A DNA stretch of 64,000 bases from Bradysia coprophila (lineage: Eukaryota > Arthropoda > Insecta > Diptera > Sciaridae), in the NCBI RefSeq assembly GCF_014529535.1, contig NW_023503362.1:28951-92950 (forward strand), in the 5' to 3' direction. The notes under the pieces are model-generated. The model saw nothing but the letters and a program-made list of their open reading frames with translations. It was not told where the DNA came from and made no database searches. Each line of letters opens with the position of its first letter. Within the stretch, counting starts at the first letter, position 1. Positions 14,693 to 25,412 of the stretch are shown here, piece after piece. The position numbers and the translations under genes were made by a program.

Positions 14693-14839
14693 TTAGGGGC
14701 CATTCACAAATTACGCACTCACCTAAGGGGGGAGGGGGTCAGAAATTAGACATTTTTATATGAAAAACGCGTGCGAAACGGGGGTAGGGGGTCAAAAATT
14801 AACCGTCCACCGCGTGCGTAATTTGTGAATGGCCCCTTA
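14693..14839. mobile_element. PIF/Harbinger-like MITE
   Basis: The 141 bp element spans 14696-14836. Its terminal inverted repeats are near perfect: GGGGCCATTCACAAATTACG at the left and the complement at the right. Both ends are flanked by TTA (14693-14695 and 14837-14839), the 3 bp target duplication of PIF/Harbinger elements. The interior is G-rich (GGGGGGAGGGGG) and has no coding capacity. Confidence 0.85.
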
Positions 14840-15684
14840 TGCATTATCAAATCTTCAAAAAAGTCACACTGACATCTGTTATCGATAGCGATGAGGATAA
14901 CGTTGGCAAAATTTATGTTGAAGCTATTGAAGTAAAAGATTTCCCGAATCAATCTGTTGAAAATACCTAGCTTACATTAAAAGAAGTAGAAGATTTGGGA
15001 AATGGTGACATGTTTACCGCCAATAACTCAACTCAAAATTTCTACAAAACATTTTACGTTAACCGAATTAAGGCAATAAACTTTGGGTCGCCTTCATGAT
15101 GTGGTGAATTTTTACGTGTAAAATCATCAGAAGTGGTGTGTTCTCGCGTATCTAATAAAATGGCGATCTGCGTGACCTCTTCATTGAAGAGTCTTCAAGT
15201 TCACAGTCTAGAAACGAATTTGGTGTGTCCGTCTCAAACTAAATGCTAACCATTAGTGTGCATCCAATTCGTCTTCGAGGTGTGCAACAATAAACATAAA
15301 TTTAAAAGATTGAGTAGCTTCTTAATGAGACAAAAAACACTTCTGAATGAAACAGACTCAAAATACTGTGTAGTTTTCAATTCAAAAATTCCAACGAATT
15401 GCCGCTATTTTTCGCTCTCTTTACAATCTTAGCCAGCCGCCATTGATAAAAATCATGTTATTGTGTACGCTCTATATCCTCTATAATGTGTATGCATAGA
15501 TGCTGCGTGTGTGTATACATATAATGTGTACACAGAGCTCATTTTGACAGTTCGGAAAAAGAGAGACCAACAAAAATATTATATTTTTCTAGCCTTGCTG
15601 ACGCGGACCATTCTTATTATCTTTTCCAAACATTCCATGCAATGAATTAACCAACCAATTAGTTATGTTTATCACAGTAGTAAA

Positions 15685-18669
15685 ATGGATCAATACTACA
15701 TACGAAATGAACATCTCGTGCTTCGTAACACATATGATCTATGCCGATTTTGTCTGTGCGTTCGGTTGAATATGCGACGGGTACAACATGCTGATTTACA
15801 AAAAACCAATATTCCACAACTATACGAAGACGCAACCACACAAAAGGTAACAATGTGATAACAGTGGCGATTCAGTGTTGTATTACTAAACAAACGATTT
15901 CGTCTTGTAGCTGGACATCAGCGACGAATATCCGGAACTCATTTGTCCGAAATGTGAGAAAAACATGCAACTGGCAGCAAAGATACGGAAAGACTTTTTG
16001 AAAGTCGATCAATTTTGGCGCACATTCCTTACCAACCATAGCAAATACAATCCAATACCATTAGATCAGCTGGCTCCAATCGAATCACCAGCGCCAGTTC
16101 GTGTCGTCGATGATAACAGCAGCTACCTCCAAACCATCAATCACAATGTTCCAGTGAATGCAATCAATCCAAAAAATGAAGTCGGAGTACAGACACTAGA
16201 CGTTAAAAATGTCCACGAAAAATTCCATTCGAACGCGAATATCGTCCCGTACCGGGAAGCGAACGGTACGATAACCGATCTGTCTATCGAAGAAGTTAAA
16301 ATCGAATCGTACGTGGTGTACGAGAATGTCAAATGTGAATTTGCCGATGACAAAAGCCAATTCGGTGACGGTAATAAATATTCGATGGATTCGGATGGAC
16401 AGGCGATCGATGAAGATTCCAAAGATCCGACGATACAAAGTGATGATAAAAATGTGAATGCCAATGATGCCTGGATGAAACGACGATCGGGTAGAAAGTA
16501 TCCGAAAAATCGAAACATCCACGGGACTAATCCAATCAAAGGAGAAAAAATGCTGTTCAAATGCCCGGAGAATGAATGTAAACAAGGTGACTATGCTAAT
16601 TGATTTTTTTTTAGGGGGGAACAGTATGTAGCCGTACAAAAATTGTGACTGTGAACCCAAAAATTATTTTCAAAATTTCTTTGCTACGGCTTAATGAAGT
16701 GATGTAGCTATGCCGTTAAGAACTTAACTCCTTTGCTACTCTTTTATAAAAGTATAAAGAGACTTCCTTGATATCGTCTGAGGGAACTGTGCCCGCTCTT
16801 TTTATTATTGTTTTTTTAAATTCAACTTTAAATTTTAAATATTCGTTTTTAGAATGCGATGAATTGAGCGACTTACATCAGCATTCATTGGACGCACATG
16901 CATTGAACCAAATGTCCTGCGACTACTGCCTTAAAATATTTACGAAAAAAGGTGATTTAAGACTGCACGTGAAAACCCACATAGAAAAGTACTGTAGCTA
17001 TTGTAAAAGAAATTTTTCCACAATGTAACTACCGACTGATTGTGACACCCCCGAAAGAGTGATCACTAATCCAATTCGATTTTCTTGCAGTTCCCGGTGG
17101 AAAACGCATATGAAGGAGAACCACGATGGCGGCAATAAAACGTTTAAATGTGAGATTTGCGAGAAAACGCTGAAAAACTCGGACTCGTACAAAAAGCATA
17201 TGACGATTACTCACTCAGGGAATCAGAATTTAGTGTGTCATATCTGTGGAAAGACCTGCAAAAACTCACAGTATTTGCATGTCCATTTGCGCACCCACAC
17301 GGAAAAGGAAAAGCTGTTCAAGTGTTCGTACTGTGACAAGAAATTTAAGCTGAAATACTCAAAGAAATTGCACGAACGAGTTCACACTGGCGAGGTTTGT
17401 AGCTTTTCTTTGACTTTCATGACTTGCTCTGGAAATCAAACTCCTTTGGACGTAAGACCAATTCCTATTTCGATCTCCTTCCATTTGCAGAGACCGTACA
17501 TGTGTGACACATGTGGATTTTCATTTACCCAGCGTGGTCTGTTGATCAGACACAAAGAGCTGCACAATAAGCCAAAAAAGAAGAAACTTCCGCGAATCAT
17601 AAACAAACAGCACGGCAATGTCAAATGCGAATTGTGCGATTCGGTTTTCTCGAACATTGTCAACATGAAGAGTCACTTGACCAAAAAGCATAAGCACGTT
17701 GGATCGACAATATGGGAAATGAAGCTGAACACCACTTGCATGAAGTGTCACAAAACCTTTACCGACGTGGAGGAGTTACAGGCGCATAAGAAAACGCATT
17801 TGGAATTTGTGTGCAATATCTGCAAGTCTCGGTACAGCAATGTCAGGTCACTGGAACAGCACATAGCCAAACATGCGGATAAGGATAGACCGTTCAAGTG
17901 TGATGTGAGCTCTGCTTGCCTGTTGTCATGGTTTTTTTTTTATGTTAAAACTTTGTTCTTTCATATTAAGGAATGCGGTGCCGCTTACATCCGAAAATCT
18001 CATCTACAGCAACACTACACCGGTATGCATACGAAAATTCGGCCGCATATTTGTATGTTCTGTAACAAGGCGTTTGCTCAAACATTTCAACTGAAAACCC
18101 ACATAAAACTTGTCCATCACAAGGAGAAGCCCTACCGTTGCAAGCACTGCGAGCGAGCGTTTTCCACTTCCGTTCAGCTCAATCAACACATGCAATACCA
18201 TACCGGCAATTTCCGATATCAGTGCATCGTGTGCGAAAAGTGTTTCATAACACACCAGGCACTCACCAAGCACATGCGAAACAGTAAATCGTGTCGCGGA
18301 AAATTGGCCGAAAGTCAGGCCACAAAGAAGCCGATACCGCCACCAGAAATACCATTAGCACCTCCCGAAATTCAAGTGAAACCAATTGTTGTGTCCGGTA
18401 TACCTGCGATGCAACCGGTAACCGATGCATCGTCCATTGACTCAATGGACACAACATCGATAGTACAGACGATATCGGATAGTAATCACCACACCGTGAT
18501 GTCATTGGATCAGATACGGAGTTTGGAAACGTTACAAACGCTGCCGGTTATGAATCCGATCATAACCATAACTTCGATGTCTGGCATGACGACGATGTCA
18601 GCTGATTCGACAATTCAAGCAATAATGCCATTAATTGGTGAGCCAAAGGATGTGGATCGATTTTACTGA
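15685..18669 (+). CDS. ZAD-type C2H2 zinc-finger protein
   Basis: Six exons: 15685-15846, 15911-16586, 16853-17024, 17091-17394, 17491-17904 and 17971-18669, giving 808 residues. An N-terminal zinc-finger-associated domain (ZAD) has Cys pairs at residues 20/23 (LCRFCL) and 66/69 (LICPKC); ZADs mediate dimerisation of insect nuclear DNA-binding factors. An acidic linker follows, then about 13 C2H2 fingers such as FKCEICEKTLKNSDSYKKH and YRCKHCERAFSTSVQLNQH. The last finger looks like C2HC, ending RNSKSC. The C-terminus is rich in Pro, Met, Thr and Ser with no finger. The introns at 17395-17490 and 17905-17970 are multiples of three and stop-free, so unspliced reading is possible, but splicing restores normal linker and finger spacing. 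Likely a sequence-specific transcription factor; target unknown. Confidence 0.92.
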
Positions 18670-18708
18670 TTCGTCTTTTGATGTTCGCATTGCATTTAGT
18701 TGTTACAA

Positions 18709-20279
18709 TTAAAGTGATTCTGTTACAAAAGCCGATGTCTTCGAACGTTTCTTGCCATATTTTTTGAGAGGTGACATCATCAGAAACGAAATATTTAACG
18801 ACTGAACCTCGAGCGGAATAAAGCCGAAGTGAGGAAAGAAGATTGACATTGGGAAAGTGTGTTCAAAGCGAAGAAGGACACGCATAAGACATGAAAAGAC
18901 TTCTGTGAATTTATGTGCATTCATCACTGGTAAGTCTCCATTTTCCAATCGATCACTGTCAATCTTTGTTGGAGTATAGAAGAGAAATATTAGGGAGGTG
19001 GACTGACTAGTTGTTAACCTTTCTAAGAAAATAGAATTTAGGTATTCGGGAAATGTCACTGACGAACAGTATGTAAGTTCGTTCGGCTTGTGTTCTCGAA
19101 GCGTTCGCTTATAATGCACCAACTCACCTGGACGACGATAAAATGTACACCTTTGCAAAGTGGAAGAGCTTTGCAAAGTGGGGAGCAGCGATATTTTTAT
19201 GAAGTCGATCGTCTAAAATTTTTTTAATCAACTAAAGTCGACAATCCTTTCCTGCTTCATTATCCAATCCATTGTTTTCGTTAACAATTCCTTCGATTTC
19301 ATTAAACGTTGGCTGCCTACAGAACTGATTTAAGTTAAAGCCGATAACAGGCGAACAATTTTGCGTTGCTGAGATCGACAACTATGATGTCGTAAGAATT
19401 CATTTCATTTAAGTATTTCAACATGAAAAATATTTTCTATCTAACACGATCTGCGTAACTCCAGCTACTATAACCAAGTTTCAAGTCTCTAGGACTCTCC
19501 GCCAGAAAGACAAACAAACAAATATTAAACATTAGATTAGAGATTGACCTCAAGTGACTAGCTAGATGATCTTTTATATAATAGAAATTGGAGCAAATTA
19601 TAAGAGCAATGTGAGTGTTAAAACAGTAAGATGAAACGTAATGATGTGAAGTCAAAAATTTTGTATCAAAACAATTTACACCAGCGAATACATAAAACAC
19701 ATGAAATGATTGCTGTGAACTTACATTCATCATCGGTAAGTCTACATATTCCAATAGATCACTATCAACTTTTGTTGGAGTATAGAAGAGAAACATAAGG
19801 GACGTGTATACTGACTAGAATAGAATTTAAGTATTCGGGAGATGTTGCGCGTTGCAAACAGACGTCGGTCTCGAAGGTAAACGTTCACTTATAATGCACC
19901 AACTCACCTGGATGATGATATAATTTTACTTACCTTTGTAAAGTGTTAGAAAAAAAATGATTTCGGTTAAACGTCTAGCAGCGACAATATTTTTATGAAG
20001 TGGCTCGTCGAAATATTTTTGGACTAATAACAACTTAAGTTGCCAATCCTTTCCCACTTCATTATCCAATCCACTGTTTTCGTTAGCAGTTCCTTCGATT
20101 TGATTCAAGATGTTAGAATTCGAAATTAACTCACAAAGAAGTTGAAGGACGCGTTTTCTTTTGTAATCCGATTTGTATCTTAAGTTCAACAATGGAAAAC
20201 ACAGCATAATTGTCGAGTTTGAGCAATGCAAAATTGCTTGTGAGTTGCTTGTGAGGCACATTTGTCGAGACATTTTCAA
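18709..20279 (-). pseudogene. decayed tandem duplication of an unrecognised locus
   Basis: Two diverged copies of one segment lie head-to-tail, about 18890-19320 and 19690-20110. Shared landmarks include TTGTTGGAGTATAGAAGAGA, TTATAATGCACCAACTCACC and CTTCATTATCCAATCC. On the minus strand the right copy has an open frame (20279-19926) containing NENSGLDNEVGKDWQLKLLL. The left copy shows the same motif as NENNGLDNEAGKDCRL followed directly by a stop, and differs by indels. GTGAGT and GTAAGT donor-like sites persist in both. It looks like an old local gene duplication of which at least one copy is dead. I do not recognise the protein. A part of the segment recurs at 36.87-37.07 kb. Confidence 0.5.
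19470..19690 (+). repeat. dispersed repeat, copy 1 (with 36.87 kb)
   Basis: This stretch closely matches 36870-37075 in the same orientation. Common landmarks are AAGTTTCAAGTCTCTAGGAC, CTCAAGTGACTAGCTAGATG and CAATTTACACCAGCGA. Both copies lack coding structure. The match shows that part of the 18.7-20.3 kb duplicated locus also exists elsewhere. Confidence 0.75.
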
Positions 20280-20744
20280 GTCGAGGGAAAAATGAAGAAG
20301 AAAATGTTACTAGAGGGTGGATCCTAGGTTTGGAAATTCTTCCTCCTGCCAGTGGTAAGCCTTCAATAATCTTTGTTTAGCGTCCAGTCTTATTACCAAC
20401 CATCGGATAGGGTTCTTAGAAAAGTCGTTATTCCAATTATTTATCAAATAATAAGAAACAATCGCATTCACTAAATTGGTTTATCTGAAGCGCAACGTTA
20501 AATTACAGTCAGCTACATTCCAAGGCAACATGAATGTTACGTTTTCTAAACTCTAAACATTTTTCTTCGGACCGAGAGAATCCATAAACAACCATGACTT
20601 CATGTAAATGTAAAAACGAAATTATTTAATTCGAACGAATAGAGGTGTTGCTACCAATGAAATATCAGTATAAGAAAAATAATAAATCAAACTCACAATG
20701 CCACACGCACACACACAGACTCTGTTGTTAATTGTATCTAATGG

Positions 20745-21497
20745 TTATTTCGCGTCGCTTGTACCAGCGACTGGTATTTCATCGGTCGACTCTGTCACAG
20801 AATTTCCTGTCGAAATACTTCCATTAAATAGTGATTGCCGTGATGATTCACCCTCTTTGTCGTTGTCAGCGCTTTCGTCCTGTTCCTGTACCAATTCGGT
20901 CAAAACTTCCACTAAATTTTGTGTCTCCTCCAACATTGCCCGGGATACATCCAATTCTTCTTCCAGGCTATGAACGCGGCCATGTAACTCTTCGTTTTCC
21001 TTCAGCGATACATCCAAAGCGATTCGTCGTTGTTCGGCCAAGACTTTCCAATATCCATCGGACGGTTCACCGGTGGTTGTTAGATCCTCTTCGGTGATTT
21101 GTGACAGTGTGTGCAGCTCCAAATTGGTTTGGCATCCGACACATGCCTTTTTCCGCTTGATGCCATCGGAATCGTTGATTTCCGTTTCACTGAAAGTGAC
21201 AATACTTTCAAGTAGATTTGTTAGCATTTCAAACATTTCGTTTCCGATTGAACACTTACGATTTTGATTTGGTGAACGTTCCTTTCAGTGGTGATCGGCC
21301 TACCAAGTTTTCTTTATCAAATGATTTCTGCAGAATTTTGAAACTTTTCCGGCTGTTTTTCAGATTCTCCTAATAAATACAAAATAGGCAAAACAATGAC
21401 ACTTAACCTCAAAATGGAGAGGATATTTTCGATTAATTACCTGTTGCTCGTTTATGGTATCCACTTTGATAAACACTTTACCGGATGAAGACGTCAT
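20745..21497 (-). CDS. geminin: geminin, DNA replication licensing inhibitor
   Basis: Three exons, 21497-21441, 21369-21260 and 21189-20745, give 203 residues, typical of geminin. The protein binds Cdt1 and blocks MCM loading, so origins fire once per cycle; it also acts in cell-fate choice. The key region is the coiled coil at about residues 102-157, opening with the geminin-specific YWKVLAEQRRIALDVSLKEN and continuing with Leu and Glu heptads. The N-terminus contains SRKSFKILQ and a basic KRKKA stretch. The C-terminus is acidic and Ser/Thr-rich. I saw no clear RxxL destruction box at the extreme N-terminus, though RSPL occurs in exon 2. The start lies 48 bp from a divergent small ORF, suggesting a shared promoter. 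Confidence 0.92.
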
Positions 21498-21544
21498 CGT
21501 ACAATAGATAAATCAATCTATTTGTGTCTCGTAAATGGTTTTAG

Positions 21545-21859
21545 ATGCTCTTCAGGGCAAATTTGTCGGCTGTAAATAGAAGAACTGTCGCTTATAGAAT
21601 AACTACACACCGTAAAATGACAATGCCGCCAAAAGTCCGATTCGCCATTGCTAAATCTTTTTCGCTGTCAACAATGGTCTGGGCGAATATTGGAACAGCT
21701 ATGACATTTTGTTGGCACCAAAAATTCAAATCTTTTTTTCTGGCGTTTTCAAGCCGATTTGCTTTTTTGTCTGTCACACAACTGATAAATGGAATCATTG
21801 CTTCAGGCGATGTGAAACTAGTTCGTCCAGGGCATCCTATCTGTGTTTCTTTTTTTTAA
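21545..21859 (+). CDS. possible small mitochondrial membrane protein
   Basis: An open frame of 104 codons starts 48 bp from the geminin start on the other strand. The first 25 residues, MLFRANLSAVNRRTVAYRIT and on, are rich in Arg, Ser and Ala with no acidic residue, which resembles a mitochondrial targeting peptide. A second Met cluster (MTMPPKVRFAIAK) precedes a hydrophobic stretch with WANIGTAMTF. I do not recognise the family. The 3' part could be spliced, and the frame could be chance. Confidence 0.3.
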   Translation: MLFRANLSAVNRRTVAYRITTHRKMTMPPKVRFAIAKSFSLSTMVWANIGTAMTFCWHQKFKSFFLAFSSRFAFLSVTQLINGIIASGDVKLVRPGHPICVSFF

Positions 21860-22429
21860 ATTTTGTTTACGTTGCAAGAAATGGAAAGGGATTAAATTCA
21901 TAATTTCTATTCGTTTCAAAATCCCCCTAGTGGTTGATACGAAACATTTTACCTTTTGCTATTATTAGAGAGCTCTTAATGAGCTGATCGTTTATCTTAG
22001 CCGTTTCTGAAAGGTTAATTACGAACCATCCTTGATTGTCAGCTGCTAGTTACTCAATCTTTGCTTCTTTGCTCCAATGTGGCTTCAAAACATGTCACAA
22101 ACTGAAATCAGCAGCTGCTGCATATTTTATCCCAACAAAAATCTCTTCGAGAAAAGTGTGACGCAGTCTTTGAAATACAATTTCTAAAATGAATGATATC
22201 GCTAGAGTTGACGCTTTCAGCTTCGTTACGCAAAAATTAAATTTTACACCCAATTTTAGTTCAAACAAGCTGGCTTAGTTTTTCTCATCATCTGCCGAAG
22301 AAAGTAACTCTCTATCTCTCATAATCGCAAAAATATTAGTCCTTTCATCCTACGCTCGAGTAGCTCAAAATTTGGTCACTCTAATCAATCTAGCTCAAAC
22401 GAATCTGCCCCGATTTTAATTATTTTTTT

Positions 22430-22720
22430 GTTCGAATCGTGTTACGAATACCTTTCATTTGATGGGTCGCACGCCTCTGTAGGTTTCAATACAGCTAAGC
22501 TACAGCCGAAAACGCGTTCCCGACCCTCGAAAACCACACTCAGAAACCACTTCGAGGCCAATAAAACAAAATTCTGGTTTTTCCTGGGGTAATGGCGTAT
22601 CACATTTTCATTTTTATGCCCACCCTGAGGTTCCTGCAAAATTTCATGGAGATTGGCTGACTAGTTTCCGAGATCGACCGTCGATAGATAGACAGATAGA
22701 TAGACAGATAGATAGAAACA
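22430..22720. repeat. repeat fragment with GATA/GACA microsatellite
   Basis: Sequence of repeat character (ACCTTTCATTTGATGGGTCG, then a diverged tract) ends in a GATAGATAGACAGATAGATA microsatellite at about 22680-22715. The phrase ACCTTTCATTTGA and the 'cross a primer-like tandem tetramer' layout recall the dispersed repeat at 38.0, 59.3 and 62.6 kb, but the rest does not align by eye. Confidence 0.4.
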
Positions 22721-23104
22721 TACATAGTAAGTTGAAAGATTTTGATTGTTTGGAAAACGTTAATTTGGTGCATTTTCTATCAAAATGACCAACTTCAAAA
22801 CGATGTATAGAAGATAGAATAGGATTTGTGGTGATACAGGCCAAAGGAAAGAAACTTAAATTATCGCCTATATATAGTTGCCGCGTCTCAAAAAAAATAT
22901 CTTCGTTCTTTTTTTTGGACGTTAGACTGCGTCAAGTCCTCCGCTATCGCTCCGTACATGATGTGTATACTGAGTAATTAAAAGAAAGTCACACTATTCG
23001 TGGTGTAACCGATTCTCTATACTCAAGAAGGTGCTGAATCATACAGCATGTTAGAAAACCAAGAAAAAAAAAATCTTGCAAATTATGGCTGTTGTGCTAT
23101 CAAC

Positions 23105-23110
23105 TTTATT
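23105..23110 (-). terminator. poly(A) signal of cysteine-rich peptide gene
   Basis: AATAAA on the minus strand, 32 bases after the stop codon of the cysteine-rich peptide. Confidence 0.7.
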
Positions 23111-23141
23111 TCAAACGAATCAGTCCTTAATTACCACACTT

Positions 23142-23390
23142 TCAAACTGTACATGATCCAGCACATTGCAGAGTGAAATCACACGGAACATCGTTTTCGC
23201 ACCTAATGTATACACCACTCTGACTGTGCGAAGAACTTGGCGTTGTATAGCACCATCCAAACGCACAAGTAGTCCAACAATAGCCATAGTAGCATCCGCT
23301 ATGCTGTCCAGGTGTATGCCAGGCGGCTCCTTCAGCATAAGTCGTAATGGTTAGAAAGACTACAAGCAAAATAAATAGGCCGCGATTCAT
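23142..23390 (-). CDS. secreted cysteine-rich peptide
   Basis: A single-exon gene of 82 codons. Residues 1-21 form a clear signal peptide (MNRGLFILLVVFLTITTYAEG). The mature peptide of about 61 residues has eight cysteines, enough for four disulphides, in two clusters: GCYYGYCWTTCAFGWC, then after a Ser-rich spacer IRC, VPC, LQC and GSC. The first cluster is rich in Trp and Tyr. I do not recognise the family; the architecture would suit an extracellular effector, antimicrobial or structural peptide, but nothing in the sequence decides. A TATA box lies 59 bases upstream and AATAAA 32 bases downstream, which supports a compact expressed gene. Confidence 0.75.
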   Translation of the reverse strand: MNRGLFILLVVFLTITTYAEGAAWHTPGQHSGCYYGYCWTTCAFGWCYTTPSSSHSQSGVYIRCENDVPCDFTLQCAGSCTV

Positions 23391-23448
23391 CTTTTTTTTT
23401 TTTTAATAAATAGATGCAAAAACGTTGCTTTAAAAGTAACTCTGTGGA

Positions 23449-23454
23449 TTTATA
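23449..23454 (-). promoter_or_regulatory. TATA box of cysteine-rich peptide gene
   Basis: TATAAA on the minus strand within CATTTATAAATCC, 59 bases before the ATG. This would place transcription start about 30 bases upstream of the coding region. Confidence 0.6.
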
Positions 23455-23637
23455 AATGAGCGGTGGTGACCACTGATGGAAATTATTTGTGTGCAACGTT
23501 TTCTTTTCAATAATGCTATTTATACGCCAAAGTTCTAAAAATCTGGTCTACACAGAAATCAAACTGCGACTAATTGTGATGACGATAAACATTTGGATAA
23601 TTCCCTTGACTGTAAGTCAGGGTCTAACGGCGGAAAA

Positions 23638-24262
23638 TGAGGGTCCGTTACCAATTTTTTTTTAAAGTTGTAAATGAGTGTCCGTTACCAAATTTTTTTT
23701 TTCTTTGAAAAAATTGTGAATGAGTGTCCGTTACCAAAAAAATTTTTTTTTTGAAAAAATTTGGAAATGAGTGTCCGTTACCAAAATTTTTTTTAGTTGT
23801 AAATGAGTGTCCGTTACCAAAAAATTTTATTTTTGAAAAAGTTGGAAATGAGTGTCCGTTACAAAAAAAAATTTTTTTTGGAAAAAGTAAGAAATGAGTG
23901 TCCGTTACCAAAAATTTTTTTTAGTTGTAAATGAGTGTCCGTTACCAAAAAAAAATTTTTTTGGAAAAAGTTGGAAATGAGTGTCCGTTACCAAAAAAAA
24001 TTTTTTTATAAAAAATTGGAATTGAGTGTCCGTTACCAACAAATTTTATTTAAAGTAGAAAATGATTGTCGGTTACCAAATCTTTTTTTTGAAATGAATG
24101 TCCGTTACCAAAATTTTTTTTTTTTTTTTCAAAAAAGTTGGAAAGTTGTCCGTTACCAAATTTTTTTTTCGAAAAAGTTGGAAATGAGTATCCGTTACCA
24201 AAATTTTTTTTTTTGGAAAAAGTAGGAAATGAGTGTCCGTTACCAATTTTTTTTTAAAGTTG
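23638..24262. repeat. AT-rich minisatellite with GTGTCCGTTACC unit
   Basis: About fifteen imperfect units of 30-52 bp. Each has AAATGAGTGTCCGTTACCAA followed by a variable run of A and T that accounts for the length differences. Long ORFs on both strands here (repeating GNGHSF or SVRYQ) are by-products of the repeat. The variable homopolymer runs suggest slippage. Confidence 0.95.
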
Positions 24263-24269
24263 CCAAAAA

Positions 24270-24603
24270 AATCGAAATAAAGCTCCTTCAGGAAATGCTT
24301 GTAAACACTCTAGATCGCGTAAATTTGGTATGATTTTTTTGAAATTGGTTTCAATCGAATCGCAATTGAATTCTACGGGCTAATTTCGTCAATGAGTTCA
24401 GCCGACCGAGTAAATACGGATTGGTGGAATGACATATCTGAGTGTAAGGGCAGGCCGCTAAATGCTTTTAGACACTCTAGATCGCGTAAATTTAGTCCGA
24501 TTTTCTTGAAATTTGTTTCAATCGAATTGCAGTTAAGTTCGTAAATGATCCCGTTTGGCCGAGGAGATGTGGTTTGGTGGGATGACATGTCTGAGTGTTA
24601 ATC
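24270..24603. repeat. tandem duplication of about 165 bp
   Basis: Two diverged copies in direct orientation, about 24280-24435 and 24445-24600. Both contain ACACTCTAGATCGCGTAAAT, then TTTCAATCGAAT, and end GGTGG(A/G)ATGACAT(A/G)TCTGAGTGT. The second copy is followed by GAATGTTACCAAAT, an echo of the adjacent minisatellite unit. Confidence 0.8.
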
Positions 24604-24879
24604 AAACGAATGTTACCAAATTAGAATAAATGTACACCCAAAAAAAAGTTCTACGTTTAAATCGCCCAAAAACGCGATAAGACCAATGGTTTACTTATCC
24701 GTACACTATGTACATTTAAAACGTACAGTAAGTGTTATACAGGCTATGACGTTTAATTGTCAATTTGAGATTTGGTCGAAGCTTATTAATGATTCGTAAT
24801 GGTATTTACAATCATCTGTTTTTTAGTTTTACAAAAGGCTCACAAGCAAAAAAAAGAAAAAGAAAAAAAAACAAAAGCT

Positions 24880-24948
24880 TTCACTGGATTTGAACCGGGT
24901 ATCTCTCCCACGCCAGGCTGAGACTTTCCAGCTGAGCTAACAGGCCGT
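24880..24948 (-). other. tRNA-like element with Pol III A and B boxes
   Basis: On the minus strand TAGCTCAGCTGG (24939-24928) matches the tRNA A box and GGTTCAAATCC (24896-24886) the B box, 31 bp apart as in a tRNA gene. Downstream is a T-rich tract (about 24842-24872) able to stop Pol III. A complete cloverleaf does not form: acceptor ends do not pair, the T stem has mismatches and the anticodon arm is wrong. This suits a tRNA-derived SINE head or a decayed tRNA. Confidence 0.55.
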
Positions 24949-25114
24949 TGAGAGAATCGAAGTGGTGCTTTTTAAGTTTCAGATTCGACGTAGCAAAATG
25001 TAAAAAATCGTTGAACTTGTAAATTTTGTAAAAGTTTTTTTTTAATATTTCCAATCTCAACAGGAATATAATTTCAAATTGAAGATGGCAAAATAAAATC
25101 TATAAAAAGTAATC

Positions 25115-25317
25115 GTTGATGTTAATAACTGGCACGATGCTATAGATCATCTTCAAGATACGGTACTTTTACAAGTAACCTTACTTAAGTTTCGTTCATT
25201 CATTCATTTGTATGAGATTTTTTAACGCGGTGTCCTTTCTTATCGTGGAGCGGCCTTGAAGATGATCTATGATTTCTTAAAACAATTCATAGCATCGTGT
25301 CAGTTATTAACATCAAC
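25115..25317. mobile_element. MITE-like inverted-repeat element
   Basis: Terminal inverted repeats start GTTGATGTTAATAACTG at the left and end with the exact complement at the right, followed by CACGATGCTAT on both arms. Inner arms CTATAGATCATCTTCAAG and CTTGAAGATGATCTATG also pair. I see no target duplication and no coding sequence. Confidence 0.75.
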
Positions 25318-25352
25318 TGTCAAATGATAGTTTTCTACCAGCAAATAGTTTG

Positions 25353-25407
25353 TACTTGCCGCACCCTGCGAAACTGAAATTTTCATTTTCGCAGGGGTTC
25401 GCAAGTA
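25353..25407. repeat. short palindrome next to core-bearing palindrome
   Basis: Imperfect hairpin: TACTTGCCGCACCCTGCGAAA against the complement in TTTTCGCAGGGGTTCGCAAG, around an AT-rich loop. It ends six bases before the arms of the palindrome at 25413. Confidence 0.65.
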
Positions 25408-25412
25408 AAATA

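Noticed and set aside
16141-16660. Minus-strand ORFs of 139 and 154 codons
   Set aside because: They are antisense shadows of exon 2 of the ZAD zinc-finger gene, which has low stop density on both strands.
23648-24225. ORFs on both strands with repeating GNGHSF or SVRYQKKF
   Set aside because: They are read-through of the AT-rich minisatellite; both strands are open and lengths vary with homopolymer runs.
23638-24262. CRISPR-like array
   Set aside because: Repeats are separated by A/T runs and not unique spacers, and the genome is an insect's.
24880-24948. Functional tRNA gene
   Set aside because: Acceptor and anticodon stems do not form, so I call it only tRNA-like.
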